This document shows positions 1 to 11,468 of a stretch of DNA of 42,087 bases, piece after piece. A model generated the notes under the pieces. That model was not told the origin of the DNA and ran no database searches. It saw only the letters and a program-made list of their open reading frames with translations. The position numbers and the translations under genes are program-made. Numbering within the stretch: position 1 is the stretch's first letter; each line of letters begins with the position of its first letter. Origin of the DNA: Geosiphon pyriformis (taxonomy: Eukaryota; Glomeromycota; Glomeromycetes; Archaeosporales; Geosiphonaceae); contig JAAOMT010000379.1 of NCBI GenBank assembly GCA_016748015.1, forward strand, positions 128,487 through 170,573. The letters run 5' to 3'.

Positions 1-1005
1 GAAATTAACAAATAAATTTTCAAGATAAAGCTTCTTTATTAATTTGAGCAAGTTTTTAACAACTTTTTTACAACCGTTTATTATTATAGATATTTCATTA
101 TAAACGGCTATTTAATAAAATTTAATGTTATTTCTTTTTGATTCATTGGTAAGTTTTATTATAAGTTTTATTTTAAGTTGTTTTCGCTTTGTGATTTAAT
201 TAATATTTATTTTTTTCAACTATTTAAATTCTATTACCAATCCTTTTAAATCCAAGTTTTATTTAATTCAAAAAGCTAAAAAATTATTATTATGTTTTAT
301 AAACTAAAATTATCCCAAAGAACATTTACAATCGAATATTTTTTTACTAGCCAATTTTAGTGTGCGCATTTTTCACATTTTTGTATTTGACTACACATAT
401 ATATTAAGTTTATTATTAATACTTTAATTCCATATCAAATTTTTGATTTTCCAATTTAAATTTCTAATTCAAATATAATATATATTTATAAATTAATTGT
501 TTTTTTTTGTTTTTCTTAGAATAAAACAAATGACCTATAAAATTTTTATTTTTTTGGATTGAAATCAATCTGATGTTAATGAAAAACTTTTGCATTCAAT
601 TAAGACAGATAAGCCTTTTTTTTGAAAAATTTAAAAGTTGTGTTTTGTTTAATTAATAGCATTAAAATAATAAATCTTAATCTATTTGTAAACATTATAC
701 TTTCGGTTTTTGTTATTTAAATTACATATATAAGTAAACCAAATTTTTTCAAAGCATATCTCAATTCAATAAAAAATAGCAGATCATATATTTTCTAATC
801 ATCAAAGTGGCTTATTGAAAAGAAAAAAAAATAGAATAGCCATAGCAAATAGAAAGTCAATATTTAAAAATATTAGATAAGCAACATTCATGAATAGAAA
901 ACGAGAAAAAAGGGTTAGAAGAGCAATTAATGACAATATTATAAAATAAATTGATTATTACTTAGTGAGAAACTGACTGGTAAAAAATTACAAAATAAAT
1001 GACAT
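1..1005. other. AT-rich non-coding stretch
   Basis: This stretch is very AT-rich with many homopolymer runs. I see no open frame, splice-site series, inverted repeat or protein remnant in it. It directly follows the 3' end of the eroded minus-strand gene whose stop codon is at 1006-1008, so its right end may be old 3' flanking sequence of that gene. Confidence 0.6.
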
Positions 1006-2188
1006 TTATTCTAACTCAGGCACCCTTAACACATCACGAACCTTTGTTTCTTTAGTTCTAAGTACAGATTTATTAATTTTTTCTATTAACGCCTCCTGCT
1101 TTATCATTTCATCCTACAGAAAAGATACCACCATATAAATTACCAGAAATAAAAGTATGATCAGATACCTAATCTAAACACATACATAAAAGATAGCCAT
1201 CATCCTGAGGACAGCTTTATATTGGCTCCGGGCATTAAAACTGAAAGGTATTGTGGCTCTAGCAAGCTCTGTTACAAGAAAATGTCCATCAGGAAGCATG
1301 CTGAGAGCATAAAGGGTAAGTTGATTGTCTAAAGTGATGGAAATGGAATATTAAAAAATACAACCTCTTAACCTAAACCATATACCATGCACTTACTTAT
1401 TGACTGGGTGCTAAAAACCCTAATCTTTACTGCAAGTTTTACTTCACAATCGAGATAATCCCATAATATTACAATTAAATTCAGAATATTAATTCGGAGT
1501 GTTTTCTTTAAGTTATTTAAGGTGTGCTTCTCACTTGGATTATAAGAAGGGCCTACAACTTCCATGTGCCAAATATCTAATCCATCATAAAATCTTGTTG
1601 CCTTAATATCCATTTACACAATTCCAGAATTGGTTGATGACTTCATTATTTTTGCAGTGTGAGCTTGTAATTTGATACAATCAAATTCAAGGTTAAGAAA
1701 AGTTCTTTCATAATATTTAAATAAAAAAGATACTTGATATACTATGTGTTTTTGTTCCCCTATTTTTCTGCTCATTATAGAATTGACATCTATAAGATGG
1801 TAACTAAATGAAAGCAATTATTGGTATCTTCTTTGATATTAATATACAAATAGATATTAATGTTTACATACAAGTCAATGAGAACTTTTTCACAATAAAG
1901 TCTAAAACGCTGATCTTCATTCCCTAACAATTTAGCTTAGACTTTAGTTTGGTAATTATCCATTGTTTCTTCGAAGATAGTGTTAAGATACTTCTCCAAA
2001 ACAGATGTTTATACAGCAGAATTAATATCATGCATAGAAAATACCTTCACAGCAAGTTTCTCTCCAATTTTTAATAACAACTCCTCAATTGTCTCTCCAG
2101 ATGTACATACTATAGAGATGTTTTGAATAAATTTATCATAATAAGAGAGCAAAGTTAAGAATCTTTTATTGTAAAGTGATATGTAGTA

Positions 2189-2793
2189 CAGAGGGTGTCC
2201 AAAAGTTTCCGAACAAACTTTGGAGTAACATTCCACATGCTTGAATAATTAGAAAAGCACGAGTTTATTACTAAATTAAGTTAGTTAATTATTTAATTAC
2301 GCGTTTTTTATTTTTTAAACACGCGTGTATAATGTTTTTTCGCGACGCGCATAATCGATTTTATTCATACTCGTTTTTTATAAAAATGAAATGTAACGCG
2401 CATATAAGATTTTTTCGTCGTTTTTATTAAAACGAAATGGGAGCAAAAAAAGAATTAATGATTGCTCAACGTAATACTATATGTTTATTACAACAGCATG
2501 GCAAGAAATATCGTGATATTGCCAACATAGTCAATTGCAGCTTGACAACAGTTTCGGATACAATAAAACGATTTAAAGAAACTGGTTCAATTGATTCAAG
2601 ACCTTGTTCAGGACGTCCACGTTAATTTACTCACCAAAAATATCGCCGACTTAAACGTTTAGTAACACTTAATGGAAAAATTTAGAAAATTACTATAAAA
2701 TTATAAATATGTTGTTTATTTTGTTTTATTTTATAAAAAAATAAATATTATTGTTAAATAAAATCTTGTTCGGAAACTTTTGGACACCCTCTG
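2189..2793 (+). mobile_element. Tc1/mariner-type element, internally deleted, 28-bp TIRs with TA target duplication
   Basis: Perfect 28-bp terminal inverted repeats start CAGAGGGTGTCCAAAAGTTT, at 2189-2216 and, inverted, at 2766-2793. Both ends are flanked by TA (2187-2188 and 2794-2795), the target duplication of the Tc1/mariner superfamily. The element is only 605 bp and encodes just an N-terminal DNA-binding segment, so it is a non-autonomous derivative of an ordinary Tc1 of about 1.3-1.7 kb. The perfect inverted repeats contrast with the eroded host gene around it, suggesting later insertion. Confidence 0.85.
2437..2625 (+). CDS. truncated Tc1-type transposase, helix-turn-helix part only
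   Basis: This 62-residue frame begins MGAKKELMIAQRNTICLLQ and ends GSIDSRPCSGRPR. It matches the usual start of Tc1 transposases: a paired-like helix-turn-helix (about residues 12-48, with RDIANIVNCSLTTVSDTIKRF as the recognition region) followed by the basic GRPR motif that links to the second DNA-binding subdomain. A TAA follows directly. A further stretch (FTHQKYRRLKRLV) continues in frame after it, but no DDE catalytic domain is present before the right inverted repeat. The product, if made, could bind transposon ends but not transpose. It lies between 28-bp inverted repeats. Confidence 0.6.
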   Translation: MGAKKELMIAQRNTICLLQQHGKKYRDIANIVNCSLTTVSDTIKRFKETGSIDSRPCSGRPR

Positions 2794-2890
2794 TAGATAG
2801 AAAAACGGGACTTACTGCTGAAGTTTTTCTTTCTCATATGGTTGCTTATTGGGAGTTATTTTCAATGGCATTAAATCTATGAAAGTTTAA

Positions 2891-3410
2891 GGTGGAGTTG
2901 TGGGTGCAGGTAAAAAAATAGGCAAACCAGATCCTAATTGCAAATAGGCTTAGAAGATATTAGTTTTAGCATTAAGGCATATCACATTCTGCAGATAATA
3001 TGTGAGTATTTCATTTAAAATGAGTGTGTATACATGCATACTAATCTATCTTAGTAGTCTTGTAAATGTTAACTGATAGCTTACATACTTTTTTTGTTTC
3101 GAAGAATATGGCCCATGTTTCTGCTATTGCTACTTCTGTATTAAACTATAATTATTTGAGTTTTTGTATAAGTTTTGGGTTTTATGTATTAATCAAAAAT
3201 TGCAATAATACTGTACCTTTAACAACATAAGGTAACTGTTACAAAATATTTTTACTGGATTAGATGTAATCACAAGTTGATTTAGTTAAATCTTGAGAAT
3301 ATAATATTAACTTAATAAGTAGTAAGTAATATAATACAAAAAAATACAAATTGAAAAATTAAATCTGAATTTAATTGGACCATATAATACCAACTATTAT
3401 TAATTTTTAT
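2891..3410. other. AT-rich spacer before the tandem array
   Basis: There is no gene here. The left edge may include the eroded 5' region of the minus-strand pseudogene. The rest is AT-rich with no recognisable repeat until the first array unit begins at about 3411 (CAGTTTGCTG). A minus-strand open frame across 3312-3587 runs into the array and is a chance frame. Confidence 0.4.
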
Positions 3411-5521
3411 CAGTTTGCTGTTTAAAAACCACACAAATCTTGGTGGCTTACTTTTACAAGTAGAAAGTTTACTATTTGAGAATAAGTGAGATCTTTTTAT
3501 TTGTACTTTTGTTGACTGATTACTTGAGGATAAACCAGTAAACAGGATTGTGTTGAAAAAGTTATTGTCTAAAAACAAGCATGACATTTTTTTTTTACAC
3601 TTTCAAGAAATATTCACTGTTTAAAAACCACATAAACAATAAGAATAAAAAAAATTGCCACCAGTTTGCTGTCTAAAAACTACACAAAACTTAATAACTT
3701 ACTATTACAAATAGAAAGTTTACTACTTGAAAATAAGTGAAGTTTTTCCACTTGTACTTTTGCCGACTGATCATTTGAAGATAAACTAATAAACAAGACT
3801 GTATTGAAAAGCTTACTGTTTGAAAACAAGTATAATATTTTTTTTTTACACTTTTAGGCATTATTTACTGTTTAAAGATCACATAAATAATATTAATAGA
3901 GAAAAATTTGTCACTAATTTGTTGTCTAAAAACTACACAAAACTTGGTAACTTACTTTTATAAGTAGAAAGTTTACCATCTAAGGGTAAATAAAGTCTTT
4001 TTACTTGTATTTCTGCCAACTAATTACTTAAAGATAAATTAGTAAACAGGATTGTATTAAAAAAGTTATTGTTTAAGGACAAGTATAACATCTTTTTTTT
4101 ATACTTCCAAGTATTATTTACTGTTTGAAAACTACATTAACAATATAGATAAAAAAAAATTATTGTTTAAAAATTACACAAAACTTAGTAGCTTATTTTT
4201 ATAAGTAAAAAGCTCACTATCTAAGAGTAAGTAAAATTTTTTATTTGCATTTCTGCCAACTAATTACCTAAGAATAAACCAGTAAACAAAATTGTATTAA
4301 AAAAATTATTGTCTGAAAACAAACATAAGATTTTTTTTTACACTTTTAAGTATTATTTACTATTTAAAAACTGCATAAATAATATAGGTAAAGAAAAAAT
4401 TATTAATAATTTACTGTTTGAAGACTACACAAAACTTGGTGGCTTATCTTTACAAATAGAAAGTTCACTACTTGAGAGTAAATAAAATTTTTTCACTTGT
4501 ATTTCTGCCAACTGATCACTTAAATGTAAATCAGTAAACAAGATTGTGTTGAAAAGATCACTATTTAAGAATAAGCATGACATTTTTTTTCACATTTCTA
4601 GATATTATTTACTATTTAAAGATTATATGAACAATATAAATAAAGAAAAAATTGCCATTAGTTTGCTGTTTAAGAATTACACAAAACTTGGCAGCTTATT
4701 TTTACAAATAGAAAGTTTATCATTTAAGAGTAAATAAAGTCTTTCTATTTACATTTCTGCCAATTAATCACTTGAAATAAACTAGTAAACAGCATTGTAT
4801 TGAAAAGATTACTGTCTAAAAACAAATATAACATTTCTTCTTTATACTTTTAGACATTATTTATTGTCTGAAAACTATATAGACAATGTGAGTAAAAAAA
4901 AATTGCCACTAGTTTATTGTATAAAGACTATATAAATCTTAGTAATTTATCTTTACAAGTAAAAAGTTTACCATCTAAGAATAAATAAAATTTTTTTATT
5001 TGCATTTTTGTTAACTAATTACTTGAAAATAAACCAGTAAACAAGATTGTATTGAAAAGATTATTATCTAAAAACAAGCATAATATCTTTTTTTCATATT
5101 TCCAGATATTATCTATTATTTAAAAATTGTATGAACAATATGAATAAAACAAAAATAGAAAAAAACTTATTACCAGTTTGTTGTTTAAAAACTACACAAA
5201 ACTTGGCAGCTTTATTTTACAAGTAGAAAGTTTATTACTTGAGAGTAAGTGAGATTTTTTTACTTGTATTTTTGTCAACTAATTACCTAAAAATAAACCA
5301 GTAAACAGGATTGTGTTGAAAAAATCATTGTTTAAAGACAAGCATAATATTTTTTTTTACACTTTTAAACATTATCTATCATTTGAAAACTGTATAAATA
5401 ATATGAGTAAAATAAAAATAAAAAAAAACTCACTGCTAGTTTGCTATCTAAGAATTACATAAAGTTTGATGACTTATTTTTACAAATAAAAAGTTCACTA
5501 TTTGAGAGTAAATAAAATTTT
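3411..5521. repeat. tandem array of a unit of about 251 bp, eight full copies plus a truncated ninth
   Basis: The landmark GTTTGCTGTTTAAAAACTAC or a close variant recurs at about 3411, 3662, 3915, 4162, 4413, 4665, 4916, 5180 and 5443, giving spacings of 241-264 bp, mostly 251-253. Within each unit the order is constant: CTTACTTTTACAAGTAGAAAG, an AGTAAGTGAG-type segment, ACTTGTATTTCTGCCAACTG, AAACCAGTAAACAGGATTGTGTTGAA, AACAAGCATAACAT, a T-run, then a second ACTGTTTAAAAAC copy about 50 bp before the next unit. Differences between units are mostly C/T and G/A exchanges. The ninth unit stops at about 5521, where LINE sequence begins. No unit carries a convincing reading frame. Units of this size resemble satellite DNA. 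A centromeric role cannot be judged from nine copies. Confidence 0.85.
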
Positions 5522-5522
5522 T

Positions 5523-7450
5523 AAGCAGTTCTATTACTTAGTTTTTGCTATTTTACAACTTATAGTTAATTATTATATATAGTTTAGTTTTGTTTTAATT
5601 AATATTTACTATAAGTAGAATGTTTTAATTAGAAAAAATTTAAAAACTAAATTGCTTAAAAACTTTTTTAATAAAGCTTTATATTATCTATTACTGTATT
5701 ATTTAAAATTTTTTAAATAGTTGTAGACTGAAAATAAAGTGACTTTAATTATTCTGTTTGCTAATTTTAAAGGTATTTTTAGTCATTTTATTGATCATTA
5801 TTTTTTGGATTTACAGACTTTAGATTGAACTTTAGCCAATTTTTTGCAGTATTCTGTTAAGTTAAGAATCAGTTTTGTGAATGATTTTTTTTCTAAGATG
5901 GTAAAAGTTTTTTTGAATAATAAAATTTTATTGACAAACAACTTGTCATGGATGTTTTATAGTCTAAACAGATTTTTAATGTCTAATATCTTGGATAAAG
6001 TGGCTTACTATAAGATAATAGTTTTTTGAAATAATTTAGAGTCATTTTTGACAACAGATTTTTGGACAAACATGGTGTTTTAATGTTTGAAAAAATGTTT
6101 TATTAATATAAAAGGCTGAATTTGAAAAGTCTTTTTCTATTTTAATTTGTTGTTGTAGTTAATTTTTTGGGTAAATTAGAATTTATTGTTGAAAGCAAAA
6201 TAGATATGTTGGGTTCAATGTTTTATAATATTTTGGATTTGGATAATTTTGGTTTAATTAAAAATTTTTTGCATATAGTTTAAGTTAATGTTTTTGATAT
6301 ATATACAGATAGCTCACTTAAACATTTAGGATCATTGAAAATAGTTGGAGGAACAGCTATATACTTCTCAAAGTTAGATATAAGCATAAATATTAAAGTT
6401 TCTAAAATGTTATTCTTTATTATGACTAAGCTATAGACTTTTGTTTTGGCTTTAGAATATGTGTTTTCTTCTAATATAGTGATTATAAATCTAGATAGTT
6501 AAGTAACTATTAATGTATGTACTTTAAAACTTGGTACTTTTAAACCTAATTTTTGTAACTAGTATTGGATAAAAAAACAAGAATTTAAATATAGTCTGAT
6601 TAAAGATCAAAAATTATTTAGGGATTTTTAAGAATGATTAAACTAATAAGCTAACAAAGACTGTTATCTGCTTCTTTTTGTTTTTTCTTGTTGGAATTTA
6701 GAATGTTTCTTGGTGGTTAATAATATAGTTGTATCTGACAATATATATTATTTTGTTTGGAATATTTATAGGGCAATTTTTATTGTATATTAAGAAATAA
6801 ATCTTAATGTCAAGATTATTATTGACTTTTTTGTTTATAATGTTGATTAAGTTAAAACCACTTTGGTTTGGTATTTTAATTCTTATATTTTTGCTGGTTT
6901 TATTAATAAAACTACAGTCTACTTTAGAATTTATATAATAAAAGCTATTTATAAAAAACTTTCAATTATTATTCATAAGAAGTTATATGACAAATTATAT
7001 TTAGATGTTTTTTGTTTATTTTATGAGGATGTTGAATTTTTGGATTCATTTATTTACATGTTTAAAAATTACAAACTAATAGAGAAATTTGATATTAAAT
7101 TATATTAAATTTTTGTTATCTTTAGCTAACAGAAAAATGTTTAAGTTTTTTTTTGTGTTATGGTCTTTTTTTTTGTCTTTTTAATATTAAATTATACATA
7201 GTGCTTTTCAAAAACTTTGTTATAAAAATTGGTTTAAAGATGCTTTAGTAATATATATTAATAATATAGTGTCTACAGTATTCAATAGATTATATATGAG
7301 ATTGTTAAATAAAGTAGTTTATATACTAAGTATTATTAAATTGATAGTAGTAAATTTTAGCAAATGTTTGCTTTGTGTTTTTTTTTTAGTATTAATAATA
7401 ATTTAATTGTACATATAAGTATTTAATGTTGTTTAAATTGGCTCAAATAA
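5523..7450 (+). mobile_element. 5'-truncated, heavily eroded LINE, same family as the minus-strand copy
   Basis: From 5523 the plus strand reads KQFYYLVFAILQLIVNYY, which matches KQFLYLVSAVLQPIVCYR in the minus-strand LINE reverse transcriptase (within 10275-10775). Further on are an LFSH...LDLQ-like segment (about 5770-5820), an RNase H start YTDSSLKHLGS at about 6300-6340, and the C-terminal zinc-like region VFCLFYEDVEFLDSFIYMF (within 6863-7108), where expected cysteines have become tyrosines. Stops are frequent. Everything upstream of the end of the reverse transcriptase is absent, typical of 5' truncation during target-primed insertion. The 3' limit is approximate. It ends tail-to-tail with the second copy. 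Confidence 0.7.
6290..6505 (+). pseudogene. RNase H domain remnant of the truncated LINE
   Basis: The plus-strand frame reads DVFDIYTDSSLKHLGSLK, then, after degraded sequence, a stretch around VLALEYVFSSNIVIINLDS. This lines up with the RNase H of the better copy (DVYTDSSVKSLGSIGVY...LALECVFES..ILFTDS) at 9358-9702: the first catalytic Asp (YTD) and the last (TDS, here LDS) are in register. An in-frame TAG and several substitutions show it is dead. Confidence 0.65.
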
Positions 7451-8159
7451 CTGGTTACATATAATAAATGCATGAGTTGTATTTAGTTAAAATTATTTAG
7501 TTTAATTTTGTATACTAAATAGCAATTAGACTACACTCATTAAATAAAAAAAATTAACCAAATTATTAAATAATTTTATTAACTTAATTATTAATTTTTT
7601 TAAAGTATAAGCAAAATTTTTTAAAATTATAAATAATATTTATATTTTTTTTATTTTTTTTATTTGTATATTATTAGCTTTTGTAAAATATATTAAATTT
7701 TTATAAATTCAATTTGCTTATTAATTTGAATTTTTTTTAATTAATTTTTTATTATATAATATTTTTTTTTGCTATTTATTAATATGTTATTCTAATTTAT
7801 AATAATATATTTTAATTATTGTAAAATTTTTAAAACAAAAAAAAATATTAAAAATAATTTAATTTAATTTATTGTTGTTTAATATAATGTTTTATATTAT
7901 TTTATTTTAAAAAAATATGACTTTAATAACTTTTAATATTTTTCCCACTTTTAAGTATTAAACTATAGATTTGGTTTAAGTATTTTTTATATATAATATA
8001 TTATTTAATAAATCAAAAAAGCTTATTGTTTTTAATTTACTTAAGTATTTATTAAATATTTAATTATTATAAATATGTTTTATGTTTATTTTTATTGATG
8101 TTTTTTTATAAAATTTTATTTTATTGTTTTATAAACTTCATATTTTATTGCAAATTTAA
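7451..8159. other. AT-rich spacer between the convergent LINE copies
   Basis: The stretch is extremely AT-rich, with long A and T runs and no coding trace. It separates the 3' end of the plus-strand LINE remnant from the 3' end of the minus-strand copy, so it may contain degraded 3' untranslated regions or A-tails of both. I cannot place their exact ends. Confidence 0.45.
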
Positions 8160-8272
8160 CAAGTGCAGCCCAACCACTACTTAAGTACATAAAATCAAAC
8201 AAGATTTCAATTTAGATGTGGGTTATGCATTTTCCACATGTGACTGAATACTCGGTCCAGTCAAAACAGCAC

Positions 8273-9240
8273 TATGTATGTACAAGATCTGTCAAAGGAA
8301 TACTATCTAAGAAACTGAAACCTAAACTAGCAAGGCAAAGATACAAGCCAAAACACAAATGAATACCCAACCTGAAACCGAACTTGCTGATGGTACCAGC
8401 AGCCCATAAGCTCAATAAACCATCAACCAACAATACAGCAGATCCATCTTACAGCAAAAAATTGCACTTTTCATAGAAAGCTCTTAGTTTAACAGCAGGC
8501 AGCCAGATATTTGATCTATAACTCTCAACAATATTACAGACCAACTTGACAATTAAGCTACTGCCAGAAGTCAAACCAAAACACAAGACAGCATTTAATA
8601 CTCAATTCTTTAGCACAAATTCCTTATTCAACAACATATAAAAACTGCCAAAAGACTTAGCCTTACTTAAGAATTGCATTACCCCACTACCCAAAGTGGA
8701 ATCACCAGCCATCTTACATCACTTCATATCAATGTTCGACAGTATATCTAGCCTGGCTACGTCATTGTGCTTACACAAAAACAACTGATCAGATTTCTCA
8801 ACCATTCTGCACCTAATGTACACCACATTAGGATATTTAAGATCATACAATCTTTTCCTCACAGTGACCAGCAGACAACAATACAAAGACTTTATTAGAT
8901 AAGACCATAGAGAAGCAGAAAATAAGCTGATATAACCAAAGCAAATCTCATCATCAGGGTGCCAAATACTGAAGGACTTAGATGAGTTGACGTTACCAGC
9001 AAAATTAACATCTACAATGCTGGTTCCAAATTTGGACTCCCAACTGACAAAATTGACAGCATCAAACAATTTCCTAACAAAATGACACACATTCCCAGAA
9101 ACAGGTCTGTCTTCAACACTAAAAAAGCAATATGGCATGCTCAAAAACAAAACAGACTTAGACAAAGTTGCCACGTTCGTAAAAAAATTTGCACACTCAT
9201 TCTTGATAACACCTGAATGTTCTTTGACTTTTCTCCACAT
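8273..9240 (-). pseudogene. LINE C-terminal region (RNase H His motif, degenerate zinc motif, tail)
   Basis: The piece at 8719-9240 begins MWRKVKEHSGVIKNECANF, the RNase H C-terminal histidine motif, where the residue before HSG is expected to be Gly and is Glu here. It continues with KRLYDLKYPNVVYIRCRMVEKSDQLFLC, where a Cys-x2-Cys pair is expected but only one Cys remains. From 8718 down to 8273 the frame continues with stops (SNIWLPAVKLRAFYEKCNF then a C-terminal LTDLVHT before TAG), marking the end of the ORF. The preserved domain order matches the truncated plus-strand copy. It is not functional as written. Confidence 0.65.
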
Positions 9241-9357
9241 GACTGCTAAATTTTTATTTGAAATAACATGATGAATATGCTCTTTCTCAATCCAGCATTT
9301 GCATTAAAAATTAGAATCACAACTATCCATATTGAACTTGCATATATCCAATAATGC

Positions 9358-9702
9358 CTAACTGTCCGTAAACAAGATAATAGTGCTAGATTCAAAAACA
9401 CACTCTAACACTAAAGCAATGGCTTGCAACTCCACCAGTGTAGAGGACAGCAATCCAAGCACTCTCATACCAACACTAATGTTGGCTTTTAGAAAATAAG
9501 CTGCAGCACTACTGTAGACACCAATAGACCCCAAACTTTTAACAGAACTATCTGTGTAAACATCAATGGAACCATGCCTAGTAGCAAACAACCACTCAAA
9601 CACAAAACCAGTATCCCAAACAACATTGGCAAGAGCAGGACAAGATACCACAATCTCATCATTGCTCAAACCACTGAACTTAACAAAATTGGAAACTGAC
9701 AC
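9358..9702 (-). pseudogene. LINE RNase H domain
   Basis: The frame reads GSIDVYTDSSVKSLGSIGVY, then STLVELQAIALVLECV, then IILFTDS. This gives the RNase H1-type catalytic set: Asp in YTDSS, Glu in ELQA and Asp in FTDS, with the histidine motif in the next piece downstream (after 9240). The frame breaks just after FTDS at 9358. RNase H removes the RNA template during reverse transcription, and its presence places the element in the I/Tad group rather than the L1 group. The region upstream (9760-10242) is the RT thumb and connection, open but separated by stops. Confidence 0.7.
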
Positions 9703-10274
9703 AAACCAAGCAGAAATTAGACTTCTGGAATCAAGTCTTTTCCACCTATGAAGAGTGTTCTAAGTGAAACACACATCATAATGATCTAACAGTTGATCAG
9801 TGAAAACAAGGCCATATCTTTTGAGAGAATTTCTTACAACTAAATAACCACTCATGCCCAACATGTCCAGAATTGGCACACCAGACCCAGCTCTAAAAAC
9901 ATTAGGGAGGGCACTACTCAAGGAAGTGTTGCACAAAGCAAGAGCATGCATAGCACCAGCTAAAAAACAATTCAAAGGACTAATAAACAGTGTGACCAGA
10001 AAACGGAGAGGGTGCTGGGGCATCCAGCTGGCTGCCTGTAAGTCCATTGCTCTGTGGTTGAAAAACCTGCCAAGAGCCCCACCCATATTGCTAAAATTGA
10101 CCAGATTGGCCATCAAACTTTCAGTAAACACTTGTTTAAAAAGCTTCAGGCCATACAACATAGGATGATGTAGCGCCACACTAGAAAAGTCCTTAGACAA
10201 ATTTGTCTTGAGTTTAAGTCTTTTCTCAGTAACTTGTCTCACTTCTTACAAACACTCTTGGATGCAAAGTTAAA

Positions 10275-11438
10275 TTAAAGTCTGTAGCAGACAATTGGCT
10301 GCAAAACAGCAGAAACTAGATATAAAAATTGTTTCTCAGTAATGGCTTTCCTTAGGACAACATTCGAAAAAAATCTGACATCAGCATGGGCCTTGGCGAG
10401 ACTTGGCTTAGACAACTCCTCAGTAGACAAAAAAATCCCCAAATATTGATGAGAATCACTTTTTTTGGCCACAGAAATCCTTGACCCACTAATAAACAGT
10501 TCAGCATTCTGAACACCTTGGTTAATAGGAATAGTGATAGTCTTGTCAGCATTTATTGAGATGTCATTAATAGAAAAAAATTCACTAGCTATGTTTAAAA
10601 TGTTCTGTGTCATCATTAAGCAGTTTCCAATCCAAATTGTATTATCAACAAAGGCACCTGCAGCAAAGAATGAAGTACTATTACTGCTCAGATTAGCTTT
10701 ATCAGACTTAGTATAAAACTTTAAGTACATTTTGTAACCATACAACTGTTCATGTTTCTTAATTTTACATAGCAATGGATTGTAAAAAATTTGTCACAAT
10801 AGAGGTGAAAACACCTCCTCTTGATCCAGACCATCATGTACAATATAACTATTAGACAGACCAAAATCTATCATAATCTGATTGAATCTCCCATTGTGTA
10901 TACCACCAAAAAAACTTATGAAGCAAGGACACATCTTAATCCTAATCAAACTATTGTACAGATGGGTCCAACCAACAGAGTCATATGCTTTGTATATATC
11001 TTGAAGAACCAACCACAATTCTTTGTTCTTCTCTAAAGCATCCTTAACAATTGAGCCAACAGCAAAAATAAGAAATTGTGTGGAAGTATCCTTTAGCATT
11101 AAGAAGTTGTCACCACACAAGACATCATATCTATTACAAGCCAAGGATATCCTGTCTGAGAGAATTTTAAACAAAATCTTCCATACAGTCTCAATAAGTG
11201 CAATTGGTCTAGTGTTGGTAAGAGTACCTTTCTAATTGTACGGTTTAGAAATCATAGAAACCCAAGATTTCAAACACCTATTGAGAATGTTTAAAAGATC
11301 ATTGAGAGCCAGGGAACCACTATGCTTCCAGAGTTTATTGGGAATTCCAGAAAGCTCAGCAGCTTTGCCATTAGGCAATTTTTTAACAACCACCAAAAGT
11401 TCATCCAAACTAATATCACACATAACTTCTGAGAACAC
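10275..11438 (-). pseudogene. LINE reverse transcriptase, catalytic core, broken
   Basis: Three open pieces follow one another: 11232-11438 (KKLPNGKAAELSGIPNKLWKH, the fingers motif), 10794-11174 (LVLQDIYKAYDSVGW, motif A with its Asp, and HDGLDQEEVFSPLL, motif B) and 10275-10775 (FVDNTIW, motif C). RPIALIET, the motif before A, lies between the first two at about 11175-11200. Motif C should be F-V-D-D; the second Asp is Asn (AAT from GAT or GAC). A TGA after FSPLL sits where Trp is expected (TGG to TGA). These changes would abolish polymerase activity. Confidence 0.75.
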
Positions 11439-11468
11439 ATCATTGTTAACATAGTCTAATGGAGCATA

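Larger units (their letters stand above)
1006..2890 (-). pseudogene. eroded member of a multi-copy fungal protein family (unnamed), split by a Tc1 element
   Basis: Consecutive minus-strand pieces read as one protein: 2009-2236 (contains GETIEELLLKIGEKLA), 1614-1817 (MSRKIGEQKHIVYQVSFLFKYYERTF), 1368-1613 (YDGLDIWHMEVVGPSYNPS) and a C-terminal part to 1006 (LRTKETKVRDVLRVPELE). A GT-AG intron of 72 nt (1114-1185) is still recognisable near the 3' end. Between pieces there are in-frame stops, at least two of them TAA where CAA (Gln) would restore the frame (near 1614 and 2009), and a frameshift near 1800-1810. The frame resumes across the Tc1 element when one TA is removed, so the element inserted into this gene. 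I recall this type of protein as repeated in Rhizophagus genomes but know no function. The 5' end near 2890 is approximate. Confidence 0.6.

Noticed and set aside
3411-5521. CRISPR-like array
   Set aside because: The whole unit of about 251 bp repeats, with no short constant repeat and variable spacers, and the genome is eukaryotic.
5844-6029. 61-residue plus-strand frame as an independent gene
   Set aside because: It lies inside the eroded LINE copy and reflects its reverse transcriptase-to-RNase H region.
9566-11454. Plus-strand open frames of 60-104 residues across the LINE region
   Set aside because: They are antisense to the reverse transcriptase and RNase H pieces, which carry recognisable motifs on the minus strand.
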